From the NCBI GenBank assembly GCA_964036295.1, contig OZ038468.1:13588183-13652182 (forward strand): 64,000 nt of DNA, given 5' to 3'. Of this stretch, positions 35,040 through 46,100 are shown piece after piece. Each line of letters starts with the position of its first letter. Position 1 is the first letter of the stretch. Both the position numbers and the translations under genes were made by a program. Under the pieces are notes generated by a model. That model had not been told where the DNA came from, searched no databases, and was given only the letters and a program-made list of their open reading frames with translations. This stretch comes from Plumapathes pennacea (Eukaryota; Cnidaria; Anthozoa; Antipatharia; Myriopathidae).

Positions 35040-36962
35040 TAACATGAAAACAGTATGAACCGTGCGAGCCCTGTATTTAACATTACTTTAGAGTTATTCA
35101 CACTAATATTTCTTCATTTGTTCTGAAAAAACTGCCACAATGACTGTTAGCCTGCACCAAGTTCAAAATGATTTCATGATTAAGGGAGTCGTGTCAGAAT
35201 CAAATTGTTTTAAGTGCTTCCTGTTGGTTCCGCTTGTCTGACTTGACGAGTGGATCAATAAACGCTATGCAACGAGCAAGATCGTTTCGCTTTGATTTAT
35301 ATCATATGGGTGGCGAGTGAAGTGATTACGTTGGCCAGAAGAAAACACTTAAACCCTTTCACTCCTAAGAGTGATCAACTTCAATTTTCTCCTGCATTTT
35401 CTCACTCGAGATAAATCATACAGTAAGATATGATGTCGTGTGATCGCACAATCGCAGACAGAATTAAACTGCGACGGAAACTAAGCTCTCGTTTGTTATC
35501 TAATTGGAACAGTTCTGTTGGGGGAACATGTCGGGACAACCCGCGTATGTTATTGATTAGTTAATTGGTTTAGCTATACATTCAGTCACGAAAGTTCCGG
35601 TTTGTTATTAAGAGATCATGTATACCTGTATTAGATTTCAAATGGTTCCACATTACAGTAAAACTACGGTAGAGGGAAAAATTACAAGAGGACTTTAGTC
35701 AGTCGAATTACTAAAGCTACAGAATTTGTACTGTAGAACACATAACGCAGGCTTAGACCATATAAATAAAGGCCCGTTTTAGGACAAGGGCAGATGCCCA
35801 GTATGATTGTTGTGAAGAGTGCAGTAGCGAAGAATGTGTAACTGGGTCGGGAACTAATAAAGCAAGTGAAAGATACAGTCTTTGTCGTGCGGACCAGAAG
35901 CGAGTAGAAACTTTTGAGCGCAAATAGAGTTTCTGCGACACATAGCATGATAGAAATATATGCAAGCCCTGTGGAAAAAGGTGACATAATATGGCGAATA
36001 GACCCTTCCACAGTTTTGGCAGCCTCTTAAGATCTCTTGAAATTCGCCTTGGACCGAAAAGCCAGCACTATCGCTGGAAATAGAACCTCAAAATTAGTCA
36101 AATACCAAACCTTGAGGGTTATATCTTGACCGAAAGTCAGACGTTTGATAGCTGGGGGGTTAAGTCGTGCCTGGCATCTTTGTTGAACCATACCTCTGCT
36201 TCTAATTTAAGATATGACTCAAATTCTGCAATTATTCTAGCTTCGAGATGCTCTTTACAGTGGTATTGATGGATTCTCGGTTCGAGGCAAACATGAAAAA
36301 ACGTGAAAGGTTGTACTACACGCTTCATCGACTTCTAACTTCGCTTCTAGTCAAGGTACAACTGCCATATTTTGATATTTTACTAATTTGAAGGCACTCT
36401 TTCCAGTAGTATCGATAGTTAAATCGGCCCGAGCCGATTATTAAAAAAAAAAAAAATACCGTGGAAGGCCGTCTATTTCACAAACTTTTTGCAAGCATTT
36501 CACAAACTTTTGTGGTCCACACTTCCGTGTCACGCGGTCTGTATCTGTCTCGATTCTCTCGCTCGCTATTATTTTCTGTTTCTTTGTTTGCTCTTTTGTT
36601 TGTTGTGCCTCCTGCATAATATGCGCTGAATGATGTACGACAGACTTTGGCCATAATTTTCTCGTTGTGTTTCTATAGTAAATTTGAGATTTTGACAACA
36701 CTCTGGACCAGCCGTATTCACCAAACTTGCGTACAATTAAAAATGTTCGCTAAGTATAACTTACGCATTGTAAGTTCGACACGCATATTATCTCGCTCAA
36801 GATAGTATGCGTAAGCAAGATAGTATGAGATACTCAAATGAAATATTTGAATGCTAAAATGTATCACTTTCACACAATAAGTTTGTTTTGAAATATCTTG
36901 AAATGCTGCCTGATTCATCATCTTTAACTCCTGGAATTTTTAGGCTAAAATATTGCTCGTAC
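35040..36962. other. Region with no firmly supported gene
   Basis: Homology to the gene 4 upstream flank ends near 35035. A partial TTAACCC-type MITE lies at 35352-35410. Minus-strand ORF 36011-35682 is hydrophobic (multiple candidate membrane segments) and ORF 36701-36441 is charged (MQEAQQTKEQTKKQK); neither has a recognisable family or clear splice context. Further exons of the gene starting at 37276 may be hidden here. Confidence 0.4.
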
Positions 36963-37276
36963 CTTGGTTCCTTTTGCCTCTGAATGTGGTCTGCATCTTC
37001 TCCATTTAAGCTCTTACAAAAGGTGACAAATTCCGTTGATGACACTATCCTGTGTTTGTGCGATAACTTGCCAACATCCTACGATGAACTCATATCGACT
37101 CTTTGTCTGTCGTTTTACGCCGTTTGCGAGGTAAATAAGGCCCAGAAATTGAGAGTTCCATTTCCACGTACAATTAGTAGGTTTTCTCGGGTCGCAGAAG
37201 AAGCCATGATGTGCCTTCGATCGATCGAGGTTGAGTTTAAAGCGTCCGTAGTTCCAAACCGTTCTTCGGCCGCCAT
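36963..37276 (-). CDS. 5' exons of an unidentified gene (two exons)
   Basis: The ATG at 37276 sits in AAAATGGCGGCC, a good initiation context. Exon 1 37276-37119 (MAAEERFGTTDALNS...NFWALFTSQT) ends at a GC|GTAAAA donor in phase 2. Exon 2 37049-36963 begins after CACAG and reads VSSTEFVTFCKSLNGEDADH then IQRQKEPR, ending at AG|GTACG. The phases agree. I do not recognise the protein, and the remaining exons were not found. A Gypsy element begins about 385 bp upstream in the same orientation, so its LTR could affect transcription. Confidence 0.4.
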
Positions 37277-37661
37277 TTTGTTTTTACTGATGTGGGATAC
37301 CGCTGTACTACAGCATTTCAGTCGCAGTAACATGTCGGATGTGACGAACAATCACGCTCTTTTTCATTTGTTTTCCGCTGTTAACTCGAGCAATGTACGC
37401 AAGGAGTCTGCACCAAGAAAAGAAGCACTATTTCTTTGATGTATTTTGGTTTCCTAGTTTGACTATGTACAGACGATCATGCATGACTAACACTGAACAT
37501 TCAAGAAGCGTAAAGGAAGATGTGAGTCAGTTTTGGGTTGCCTTCCTGGCTCAAAATGCGCAATAAAGCGTACGTTATCATTACAAAGTAAGAGTTTGAT
37601 AATAATATTTGTCTTCCTGTTTCTTGGAGAGTTTTGTAAATTATATTTCGGTGTTACAGTG

Positions 37662-37826
37662 TGTTAAGATTTCTCTTGAAGCGAATACGAGATCCACAGA
37701 TCACGAAGGAAATTTATTAACTAATAAATTCACACATACAAAATCAAAATCACGCATACTAAACAACATACGGGTCTGAGTGACGTCACTCAAGTGGCGG
37801 GAAATAAGTATTCCAATATCGTTACA
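37662..37826 (-). repeat. 3' LTR of the Gypsy element
   Basis: Base-for-base identical to 42177-42341. Contains the palindrome GAGTGACGTCACTC, a full CRE (TGACGTCA), and AATAAA on the transcribed strand. Confidence 0.93.
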
Positions 37827-37838
37827 TCCTTTCCCCAA
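37827..37838 (-). other. Polypurine tract of the Gypsy element
   Basis: TTGGGGAAAGGA on the minus strand, immediately 5' of the 3' LTR; the expected primer position for plus-strand DNA synthesis. Confidence 0.75.
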
Positions 37839-37910
37839 TAGGAAATTAATAAGGTAAAGAATTGATTGATAATAAATAAACTAATACTGAAATGTTCTTG
37901 GCTAAGTTAA

Positions 37911-40900
37911 TTAAGTTTGAAAGTCTTTAAGGTATGCTGGTCTTCTTACGACCCTTCCTGAGCGGGTCCTGACTTCATTTGCGCCTGCTTGTGGACTTGT
38001 GGAGGTGTTGCTTTGCACAGGTCCGTCATTGTTGATGCTGTGCCTTGGAGGTGTCTTTGACCTATCGGCCTGTTGTGGTACGTAGTCTTCCATACCTGAC
38101 GTTGCATGGCTTTGCACAGGTCCGTCATTGTTGATGCTGTGCCTTGGAGGTGTCTTTGACCTATCGGCCTGTTGTGGTACGTAGTCTTCCATACCTGACG
38201 TTGCATGGGGTTTCTCTGCACTCTTTCTGAGGTGGGCTCTATTGCGCCTGTAAAGTGTACCTTCGGCCGTTTCAACCTCATACGATCTTTCATCTAGTCT
38301 TCTGGTGACTACAGCTTTCTTCCAGTCCTTACTGCCTTGAATGAATGGCTTCATTCGTACAGTTTCCCCTTTGTCTAGGGTGGGCAAGTCATGGGCATTT
38401 CTGTTGTAGTAGTAGGCTTGTTTCTTTTGGTTGTTTTTCATCCTTTCCCTCTCGTGTTGAGGGTTACAAGTCCTTGGTTGCAGGAGCCTGTTTGTGGTTG
38501 GAAGGAGGGTTCTAGTCCTCCTGTTCATAAGACGCTGTACTGGGCTGCTTTGGAGCCCTTCATTGGGTATGTTTCGGTGTGCGAGCAGGGCCAGATACTG
38601 ATCCTCACCAGACTTTGTGGTCTTCTTGAGCAGTTTCTTGGCAGCCTTAACTGCCGCCTCAACCTTCCCATTCGCCTTGCTGTTGTATGGGGAGGAGAGC
38701 ATGTGTTCGATGTCCCAGTTCTTGACAAACTCCCGAAATTGAGCTGCAACAAACTGTGGTCCGTTGTCGCTAACCAACTGACAGGGACTGCCATACCTGG
38801 CAAAGTGTGCTTTCAGCTTTCGGATTACAGTTGCTGCGTTAGTACTGTGTAGGCAATCTATCTCCCAGTAGTTACTATAATAGTCTACTGTGATAAGGTA
38901 GTCCTTTCCTTTGATACTAAACAGGTCCACAGCAACCTTTTCCCAAGGTCTGCTTGGGACGTCATGGCTCATTAGCGACTCCTTTCCATGCGAGATCTCT
39001 TGTTGTCTACAAGGCTCACATGTTGAGATCCAGTGGCTTACTTCCCCATTCATCCCAGGCCAATATACACTTTCTCTCGCCCTCCTGAGACATCCTTCTA
39101 CACCAGCATGTGAGCTGTGTATGTCCCTCTTTACTGATGTTCTCATGCCTTGGGGTACAACGAGACGCTCTCCTCTGAATACTAAGCCATCATGGACACC
39201 AAGTTCATCACGTACGCCATAGTAGGGTGTCAGTTGTACGGGTATCATGGACTTGTGTTCTGGCCATCCTTTCAGGATGGTGGCCTTGAGCAGTTGAAGA
39301 GTCTCGTCCTTCTCAGTCTCATGGCGTATTTCTTGAATTCTCTGTTCACTCATGGGCAGGAATTTCACAGCGTTTATGGTCTCAAACTCTTCTTGACATC
39401 CTTTATCTTCGACTGGCAGAAAGGATCGGCTCATCATGTCAGCCAGGTGCATGGACTTGCCTGGACAGTGTTGTACTTGTATGTCATATGCAAGACTTCT
39501 CAGTAGCATTCCCTGCAGTCGCTTTGGTGCTCGGTCCAGAGGTTTTTTCACTATGGCCTCTAAGGGCTTGTGGTCTGTGTGAATTACTACAGGCCGACCA
39601 AATGCATATTGGTGCCACTTCTCAAGGGCAAAGACAACTGCCAGCATTTCCTTTTCTATGGTCGCATAACGTGTTTCTGTATCGGTTAGAGCTCTGCTTG
39701 CGTATGCGATGGGTTTCCCTTCTTGCATCAGCGCAGCACCAAGGCCTCTGTTGCTTGCGTCACATTGAATGATTAGTTCTTTCTCAGGCCTGTAGTAGGC
39801 CAATACTGGGGCCTGTGTGACTAACTGTTTCATTACTTGGAATGCCTTCTCTTCTACATCTGTCCAGTACCACTCAGAGTCTTGATGGGTGAGGTTTCGG
39901 AGTGGTTGGGTCACCTGTGAAAGCTGGGGTAGGAATTTGGCGAGGTAGTTGACTGTTCCGTTAAGCCTCTGGACTTCTACCTTGTTCTTGGGAGGCTGTA
40001 GTTTAAGTATGGCCTCTACCTTACTAGGATCAGGTTTCAGGCCCTGACAAGTAAGCCTGTGTCCCATAAAGTCCAGTTGTGGTACTCTCAGCTCCACTTT
40101 CTCATGATTGAGTTTGATGGACTTGGCTTTGCACCTTTCAAATAGTTGTGTCAAATTTCTGTCGTGGTCTACAGTGGCTTCTTCCAGAGTATCACCGACA
40201 CCATACAGAAGGACATCATCCGCAATACACGCTATTCCAGTAAGTCCTTCCAGGGCCTGGAGTAAGCGCTTCTGAAAGATTTCAGAGCTGACTGACAGTC
40301 CAAAAGGGAGACGCAACCACTTGTACCTTCCAAATGGTGTCGCGAAGGTCGTCAGTAGACTTGATTCTTCGTCAAGCACGCAATGCCAATATCCATGGCT
40401 AAGGTCCACCTTGCTGAATACCTTTGCTCTTGACAGGTCTGGGAGGATGTCGTCGAGCACTGGGAGTTGGTATCGTTCGCGCTTGAGAACTTGATTCAGT
40501 GATCGTGGATCAACACAAATTCGTAAGGACCCATTCTTCTTGGTCGCAATTGTTATCTGATTGACCCAATCAGTTGGCTCATCAACTGGTTCTATCACTC
40601 CTAACTTCACCAATTTGTCCAGTTCTGCCCTGACTGGCTCTTTTAACTCCACAGGAATTCTCTTTGCTGCACGGATTACTGGGTCAGCATTAGGTTCCAC
40701 AGCCAGATGTACAGTCCCGGGTAAGGTACCCAGTTGGCCATCGAACACGTCTGGAAACTGTTCTTTTATGTCCTTGTTTTTTGTCGTTGTTACTCCCGTT
40801 ACACTCTCAAAGTTGCCATAGTTCACAGTGATAAGTTTCATTTTTTCTGCTGCCTTCCGGCTCAGAAGTGGTGTCAGTTCCTCCTCAACAACCACAAACT

Positions 40901-42044
40901 TGACCACGTACTTTGTTGTGGTTTTAGGGTTTTCAACAGGTAGTTTGCAGGTTCCCAGGGTATTCATTTGCTTCTTATTCCACATTTCCAGTGTTATGTT
41001 GTCACGGCTGATAGATGTGTTACCAATCTTGCTTTGTGGCATTATGTTCACTGTTGCCCCACAGTCAACTTGTAGCTTTATCGGTGTGTCGTTCACCTTC
41101 ATTTCACAATAGATCGGTTTGTTTTTGCTCGTCTTGACGCCATTGACATATGCACTCAGAGAATCAATCGAAGCAATGTCAGAGTCAGAATCAGGTGAGT
41201 CATAGTCTTTGTTGAGCGTGTGGACAACTCTCTTCCCGCAAATCTCAGAACAGCTCCAGTGATTCTTTTTGCCACAAGCGTTGCATTTTCGGCCCCAGGC
41301 TGGGCATAGTTCTTTCTTAAGAACATGTCTTTTGTGACAAAATTTACACTTTGTTGATGCATCAGAAGCAAAGTGTGGAGGCCGTTCTTTGGGTCTTGGT
41401 CTTGGTTTGGTTTTGCTTACTTTGTGTATTTCTGCGGGCTTGCTCATTGCTCCGAGATGTGTGGATGCTGCTTCGCCACTCTTACATATGTCGATGCATT
41501 TCTTGATGTCGAGTTTACGTTCTTGTAAGAGGCGTTTTCTTGTTTGGTCGTCCCGTATTCCAAGGACAATGCGGTCGCGTAGAAGGGAGTCAGTTAAGCA
41601 CTCGCAGAAATTGCATGTCTTCATCATGTTTCTCAGTTCGGTTAAGTAAGCGTCGAAGTTCTCGCTCTCCTCCTGGTTGCGCTGGTTAAACTTGAAGCGT
41701 TCGTATGTCTCATTAACGTCGCCCATGAAGTATTGATCGAACTTGCTGATTATTGTTGCAACTTTATCGCGGTCTTGTCCTGTTTCGTATTGGAATGCAT
41801 TGTAGATTTCGAGGCCTTCTCTCCCGATTGTGCACAGGAATAGCGCCTTCTGATATTGGTCATCTCGAGCAGTGATATTGGCGACCACCGCGTAGTTAGT
41901 CCATAACTGTTTCCAAATCTTCCATTCTTTCGGCGTACAGTTTGAGAGAACAAGCGGTTGTGGAGGTTTAATGTGAGGAAAAGGTCCACCCGGCAAATGT
42001 GGCTGGCTTGACGATGTAGACGCCGAACTTTCGTTCGTACTCAT
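37911..42044 (-). CDS. Gag-Pol polyprotein of the Gypsy element, 1377 aa
   Basis: One open frame codes for all retrotransposon functions. In order: Gag-like region (about 1-225), CCHC-type zinc knuckle cluster (CKFCHKRH, CNACGKKNHW; about 230-270), aspartic protease (VDCGATVNIM, about 325; Cys replaces the usual Ser/Thr of D-S/T-G), reverse transcriptase (SKVDLSHGYWHC, LPFGLS, and IADD in place of YxDD; about 490-680), RNase H (QCDASNRGLGAAL, HTDHKPL), integrase with an HHCC finger (HSSHAGVEG...CEPC) and a DDE core (VAVDLFS, SDNGPQF, NSKANGKVEA). The C-terminus has a directly repeated 33-residue segment. No env gene. Resembles the K02A2.6-like group of invertebrate Gypsy elements. Confidence 0.95.
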   Translation of the reverse strand: MSTNESSASTSSSQPHLPGGPFPHIKPPQPLVLSNCTPKEWKIWKQLWTNYAVVANITARDDQYQKALFLCTIGREGLEIYNAFQYETGQDRDKVATIISKFDQYFMGDVNETYERFKFNQRNQEESENFDAYLTELRNMMKTCNFCECLTDSLLRDRIVLGIRDDQTRKRLLQERKLDIKKCIDICKSGEAASTHLGAMSKPAEIHKVSKTKPRPRPKERPPHFASDASTKCKFCHKRHVLKKELCPAWGRKCNACGKKNHWSCSEICGKRVVHTLNKDYDSPDSDSDIASIDSLSAYVNGVKTSKNKPIYCEMKVNDTPIKLQVDCGATVNIMPQSKIGNTSISRDNITLEMWNKKQMNTLGTCKLPVENPKTTTKYVVKFVVVEEELTPLLSRKAAEKMKLITVNYGNFESVTGVTTTKNKDIKEQFPDVFDGQLGTLPGTVHLAVEPNADPVIRAAKRIPVELKEPVRAELDKLVKLGVIEPVDEPTDWVNQITIATKKNGSLRICVDPRSLNQVLKRERYQLPVLDDILPDLSRAKVFSKVDLSHGYWHCVLDEESSLLTTFATPFGRYKWLRLPFGLSVSSEIFQKRLLQALEGLTGIACIADDVLLYGVGDTLEEATVDHDRNLTQLFERCKAKSIKLNHEKVELRVPQLDFMGHRLTCQGLKPDPSKVEAILKLQPPKNKVEVQRLNGTVNYLAKFLPQLSQVTQPLRNLTHQDSEWYWTDVEEKAFQVMKQLVTQAPVLAYYRPEKELIIQCDASNRGLGAALMQEGKPIAYASRALTDTETRYATIEKEMLAVVFALEKWHQYAFGRPVVIHTDHKPLEAIVKKPLDRAPKRLQGMLLRSLAYDIQVQHCPGKSMHLADMMSRSFLPVEDKGCQEEFETINAVKFLPMSEQRIQEIRHETEKDETLQLLKATILKGWPEHKSMIPVQLTPYYGVRDELGVHDGLVFRGERLVVPQGMRTSVKRDIHSSHAGVEGCLRRARESVYWPGMNGEVSHWISTCEPCRQQEISHGKESLMSHDVPSRPWEKVAVDLFSIKGKDYLITVDYYSNYWEIDCLHSTNAATVIRKLKAHFARYGSPCQLVSDNGPQFVAAQFREFVKNWDIEHMLSSPYNSKANGKVEAAVKAAKKLLKKTTKSGEDQYLALLAHRNIPNEGLQSSPVQRLMNRRTRTLLPTTNRLLQPRTCNPQHERERMKNNQKKQAYYYNRNAHDLPTLDKGETVRMKPFIQGSKDWKKAVVTRRLDERSYEVETAEGTLYRRNRAHLRKSAEKPHATSGMEDYVPQQADRSKTPPRHSINNDGPVQSHATSGMEDYVPQQADRSKTPPRHSINNDGPVQSNTSTSPQAGANEVRTRSGRVVRRPAYLKDFQT
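38012..38209 (-). repeat. 99-bp direct duplication in the Gypsy Pol C-terminus
   Basis: TTTGCACAGGTCCGTCATTG recurs exactly 99 bp apart (38012 and 38111), and the two units are practically identical, so a 33-residue segment beginning HATSGMEDYVPQQ is present twice in frame. A late duplication in this lineage. Confidence 0.85.
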
Positions 42045-42159
42045 CGGTAGATCTTGTGATCAGGTCGCCGTGCGTTTCAGCAATATTTTCGGAAGATCTC
42101 TCCTGTTTAGAGTTTTCCGCAGTGAGGTTTCTCTGTCAGTTCTTTCCTCTGTATATTCG

Positions 42160-42176
42160 TTTTACCGCTGCCACCA
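42160..42176 (-). other. Primer-binding site of the Gypsy element
   Basis: Minus-strand TGGTGGCAGCGGTAAAA begins directly at the inner edge of the 5' LTR, where a tRNA 3' end should anneal. The tRNA species was not identified. Confidence 0.65.
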
Positions 42177-42341
42177 TGTTAAGATTTCTCTTGAAGCGAA
42201 TACGAGATCCACAGATCACGAAGGAAATTTATTAACTAATAAATTCACACATACAAAATCAAAATCACGCATACTAAACAACATACGGGTCTGAGTGACG
42301 TCACTCAAGTGGCGGGAAATAAGTATTCCAATATCGTTACA
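42177..42341 (-). repeat. 5' LTR of the Gypsy element
   Basis: Identical to 37662-37826. On the coding strand it begins TGTAACGATATTGG and ends CTTAACA, and carries the CRE palindrome TGACGTCA about 35 bp from its start. Confidence 0.93.
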
Positions 42342-42719
42342 CAGTGAATAATGCCTGGCATCAATATCTTCGAAGTGGCGAAAGACTCTCAATCGTTTTA
42401 CCGTGATCAATACTCGAGGTTACAGCGGAAACTCTCTTTTAAACATTGAAAGTTCATCGCTGAAGTATACGCTACAGTCAGCTTCCAGAAGTGTTGCTCT
42501 CTGACTGGCTTAAAAACTGGGTCACGCAGTTGGTGTATTATAATGACTATTGTGGTTATTTTATACAAGAGTTATGGTCGGCTCGGCGGCCTCGTCCTTT
42601 CCACTTCCCGAGTATTTAGTCGACAATTATATTATATTACACGGAAAAGCGTTATACTATATTTTTAACTGGTAACAACGGGCCGAGTGGCAGGCAATCG
42701 ATGGTCAGTAAACGTAAAC

Positions 42720-43100
42720 AAGAAGCTATTCCCAACAGTATGGACGTGACTACTAGTAGCAATCTAAACTTAAATTCTATAACAAAGAGAAATTCCCGAT
42801 ATCGGTTGGTCTGTTTAATTTGTTGTTGTTGGACGTCTGTTTTTGTCTTTCTTCTACACTGCGTCTTTATTTTCTTTACAGCCTTCCCTGCTTCCCTAGT
42901 CCTCTGGCTCTCCAGCTTTTGTACTCTTCAGCCTTTTTTTTTTTGTTTTTTTTTTTCGTGTTTGCAGCCTTTTCTCCGTCTTTCTGTCTGTTCTTTTGTC
43001 AATCTGTCTGCCTCTCTTACCTAACCCTTAATTCTAACGGCAAAATAGAAACAAAAGAGAAACAAAAAAGAAACAATAAGTAAGCGCTCAGACAGCTACA
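42720..43100 (-). other. 3' UTR of tyrosinase gene 3
   Basis: Matches the 3' UTRs of genes 2 and 4 (AATCTAAACTTAAATTCTAT, AGAAATTCCC, CCTCTGGCTCTCC, AATCTGTCTG). The position equivalent to the AATAAA signal of genes 2 and 4 reads GACGTGACTACTAG and has lost it, so gene 3 would need another poly(A) signal. Confidence 0.6.
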
Positions 43101-46100
43101 TTAGTGAACATGGCGATTGGCGACTCGGAGCTCTTGCAGATTTGGGGGTACCAGCCTCATAGCAAGTCGTGGGGGATCCAGCTTCTTAGCAAGCTCCCTG
43201 ACCCTCCGTTTTTCTTCAGGTTTTAAGCCGAAGAGCTTCATGGCACGCTCGTTTACAGTTGAAAACTGTGGCCTCGAGGATCCCGGCTTAGCCGCTAGTT
43301 TGAACGATACTGGTAACAAGGAAAAGAATTCATTATAGTATTTAAAGGTGCGTACAGCTTTCTATTCGGATTAAACCGAATAGAGGAACACTGTTTTGTT
43401 ATTGAGGCGGACGTTGCTAACATAGGAAATGAGATCAAAGAAGTCGACAGAGGTATCGTGTAGGGTTAGTTTTAGGGTTAGCTGTATGATTAGACATGAC
43501 AGGACAGGGTTTTTCAAAGCACAATTAGGCTAATCCTGGATTAGGTCTAAACTTTCTCGTCATTTATAAGCCTCAAAATGTGAAGGTTCGTCCTGCAACG
43601 GCATTCTTGATACGTCTTAAGCTGGAACAAGTTTTCAAAGTAATCTTCGAACAAAACCTTGCTGTTTATTGGCAAAGAGTTCGAGAAAGAATTTCATTAA
43701 TCCCGGATTAGCTTAATCGGCTTTCGAACAACCAATCCTAACTATACCCTAACCCTAAAACTAAACCTAACCCTACGCGACTTAACTCTGTCGGCTTCTT
43801 TGAAGTCATTCCCAATTCACCATTTCTCGTTTTAGTAACCCTTCCGCCATTATGTCAATATAACTTGAACCTTTCTCCAGCGTGTCTGTTGCAGTGAAGT
43901 TGTGATACCACACAGCACGATTTTTTAACTATTGTGCTCCGTTACTATGCATAAATTACAAAAGTATGTTATATAGTGGCTTCGATCTAATTTTATATAT
44001 TCCACGAATTCTCGAACAAATCTATTTCAAGTCAAGCTTTTTGGTATTTATTATATCAGACAGAACGTGTGAGTTATCTATGTCTGAGTAACGAGCAACC
44101 TAGCGCGCTCATCACGGAACGTATGCAAACGCACTTTACAGTTTCACTTACCTTTCATAAACCTTCCGCCTTGAGGCCTGATAAAAGGCTGCATAGATAC
44201 CCTGAGGACAGGTTTGTACTCCACGCGCACTCCGCCTGGATGTGCATTCAGATTGATCAGATCACGTGGACGCAGCGAAGTGCCGGGCATGGCGCGCGAC
44301 AAGGAAGAGAAGTGTACGGTTCGGTGGGTGGAGTTCTTTGCCTGCCAGTCAGCCCAGAGTTTGTCGATGAAGCCATGATGAAGGAAGAACTCGGGAGCGC
44401 TTGCTGAGTCGTGTGAGCACATCGTTCCACCAATCGCACAGTGAACCGTGCTGTGAAGATTAACTCTGAGTTCCAATTCAAAGTCACTGAATTGTGTGGA
44501 TGGCGTGTTCAAGACCTGCTGCACTGCAATGCTGTCGGGAACGAGTCGGCGGAATTCTCTGGATAAACAGTCAGAATCCGCAGACGGTACCAGTTTCCAC
44601 ACTGCCTGCCTAAAAGGCCCGGTCTGAACGCAACTGCCATTCCCGCCAAAACCGCTGTTGCCGGCGTACCACAGGTCCTGCCGGAGTCCGCGCCACGGAT
44701 TGTTCGAAACTCTGCTCCAGTCCCAATAGACCACAGTCACCGTGCAGTCGACTTTCCGCAGGAGATTCTCAAACTGAAGGATAAGCCAGCGGTGCCACGG
44801 AAGGAAGTTGTCTTTTGTGTGAATTCCCTGACTGAAAAGGGTACGATGAACTGTCAGCAGTCTGTCGTACTCGTTCTTGTATCTGTGGTCAGTGGAGGCG
44901 ACTTTGACTGTATTGATGTACTTGGTTCGTTCCGCCGTTGTCATGGTAGTGAATTCTTTTCTGATTCGAGTGCATTCTGTTATTTTTCCCCAGCGGCACT
45001 TGCACCGTTCGCTACATTTGTTGTAAGGAACAGATCCTCCCTTGCAATTTGCTGCCACAAATCAAAATTTAATAACATTCATTACTGTCTGCTTTCATTT
45101 TCTTGATGCTATCAGGGATCATCAAATCATGGTTGCAAAATAAAAGAAAAAATGAGACTTGGAGAACAGTGGCATCTTCTTTAAACTTTTTTTTCTTTTT
45201 CTTTTTTTTTTTTTTGACAATTTGAAAATTGACTGGTCTATGATAAAAATACCCAGAATAGCTGGAAAGCTAATCTAGCTGGGTGTCTAAATATAACGAA
45301 AACAAATAGATTAGGTCAAGATGGCTGGACATGGTCATACACGTTAATATACAGACGTCTACAAGCACACGCACACAAGCACACGCATCCACACAAGGCA
45401 TCTAAGTCTAATCTAGAGTAATGATAAGAGTAATTGTAGTAATTTGGGTGGCGTAATAGTTTGTTGCATAAGAGAGGAAGTAAAGGGGGCTAAGACATAC
45501 GGACATATACAGCAAAAGTCAATTTGTTGAGTTACCTGAAGTCTTATTCTCTCCTGACCGTCCGTTTAAGTGTCTGTGTCGACTGCCCGATTCTTGTTTC
45601 ATTAATAAATGATTAATGAATTGATTGATTGATTGATTGACTGACTGATTAGTTGATTGACTCACAGATGAAGGACTGAATGATTGTCAGACTATCTGAT
45701 TGGAATTTCGCATTTCTGACTCAATCGAACGACTTAATTCTTACTCTAATTCGCTTGTTTTTATACTGATTGTTTGACTGATTATAATGGAAAATTGCCC
45801 CTATGAAAGCTCGCTTTAATATGTGCCAATGTGAAGATAAAACAAAAAACATGTTAACCTAAGGTTGAAGCCAGTAAACCACTAGTTTTACACCTAAAGT
45901 TGCACTGTCTTGTCTGACGCATTTGGTAAGAATTACTTATCAGTTAATCATGTCTGCTGACATTTTGTCGCAGGTTGGTATATTTGGTTTAATGCAAAAC
46001 TGAGGGCATACACCAAAAGTTACAAGAACTCTCGTCTAACTGACTGACCGACTGAATAAACTGTCACACGTCCAAATAGATAATTGACAAAGTGATTGAC

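Larger units (their letters stand above)
37662..42341 (-). mobile_element. Full-length Ty3/Gypsy LTR retrotransposon, 4680 bp
   Basis: Two identical 165-bp LTRs (37662-37826 and 42177-42341), ends TG...CA, flanked by the 5-bp target duplication CAGTG (37657-37661 and 42342-42346). Coding strand is minus, so the 5' LTR is on the right. The candidate primer-binding site TGGTGGCAGCGG directly follows the 5' LTR, and a polypurine tract TTGGGGAAAGGA precedes the 3' LTR. With LTRs identical and the reading frame open, insertion is recent. Confidence 0.95.

Noticed and set aside
36984-37439. 151-aa plus-strand ORF
   Set aside because: Antisense to two minus-strand exons with a better start context (AAAATGGCGGCC) and matching splice phases.
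38391-41649. Plus-strand ORFs within the Gypsy element
   Set aside because: Antisense shadows of the gag-pol frame; no motifs.
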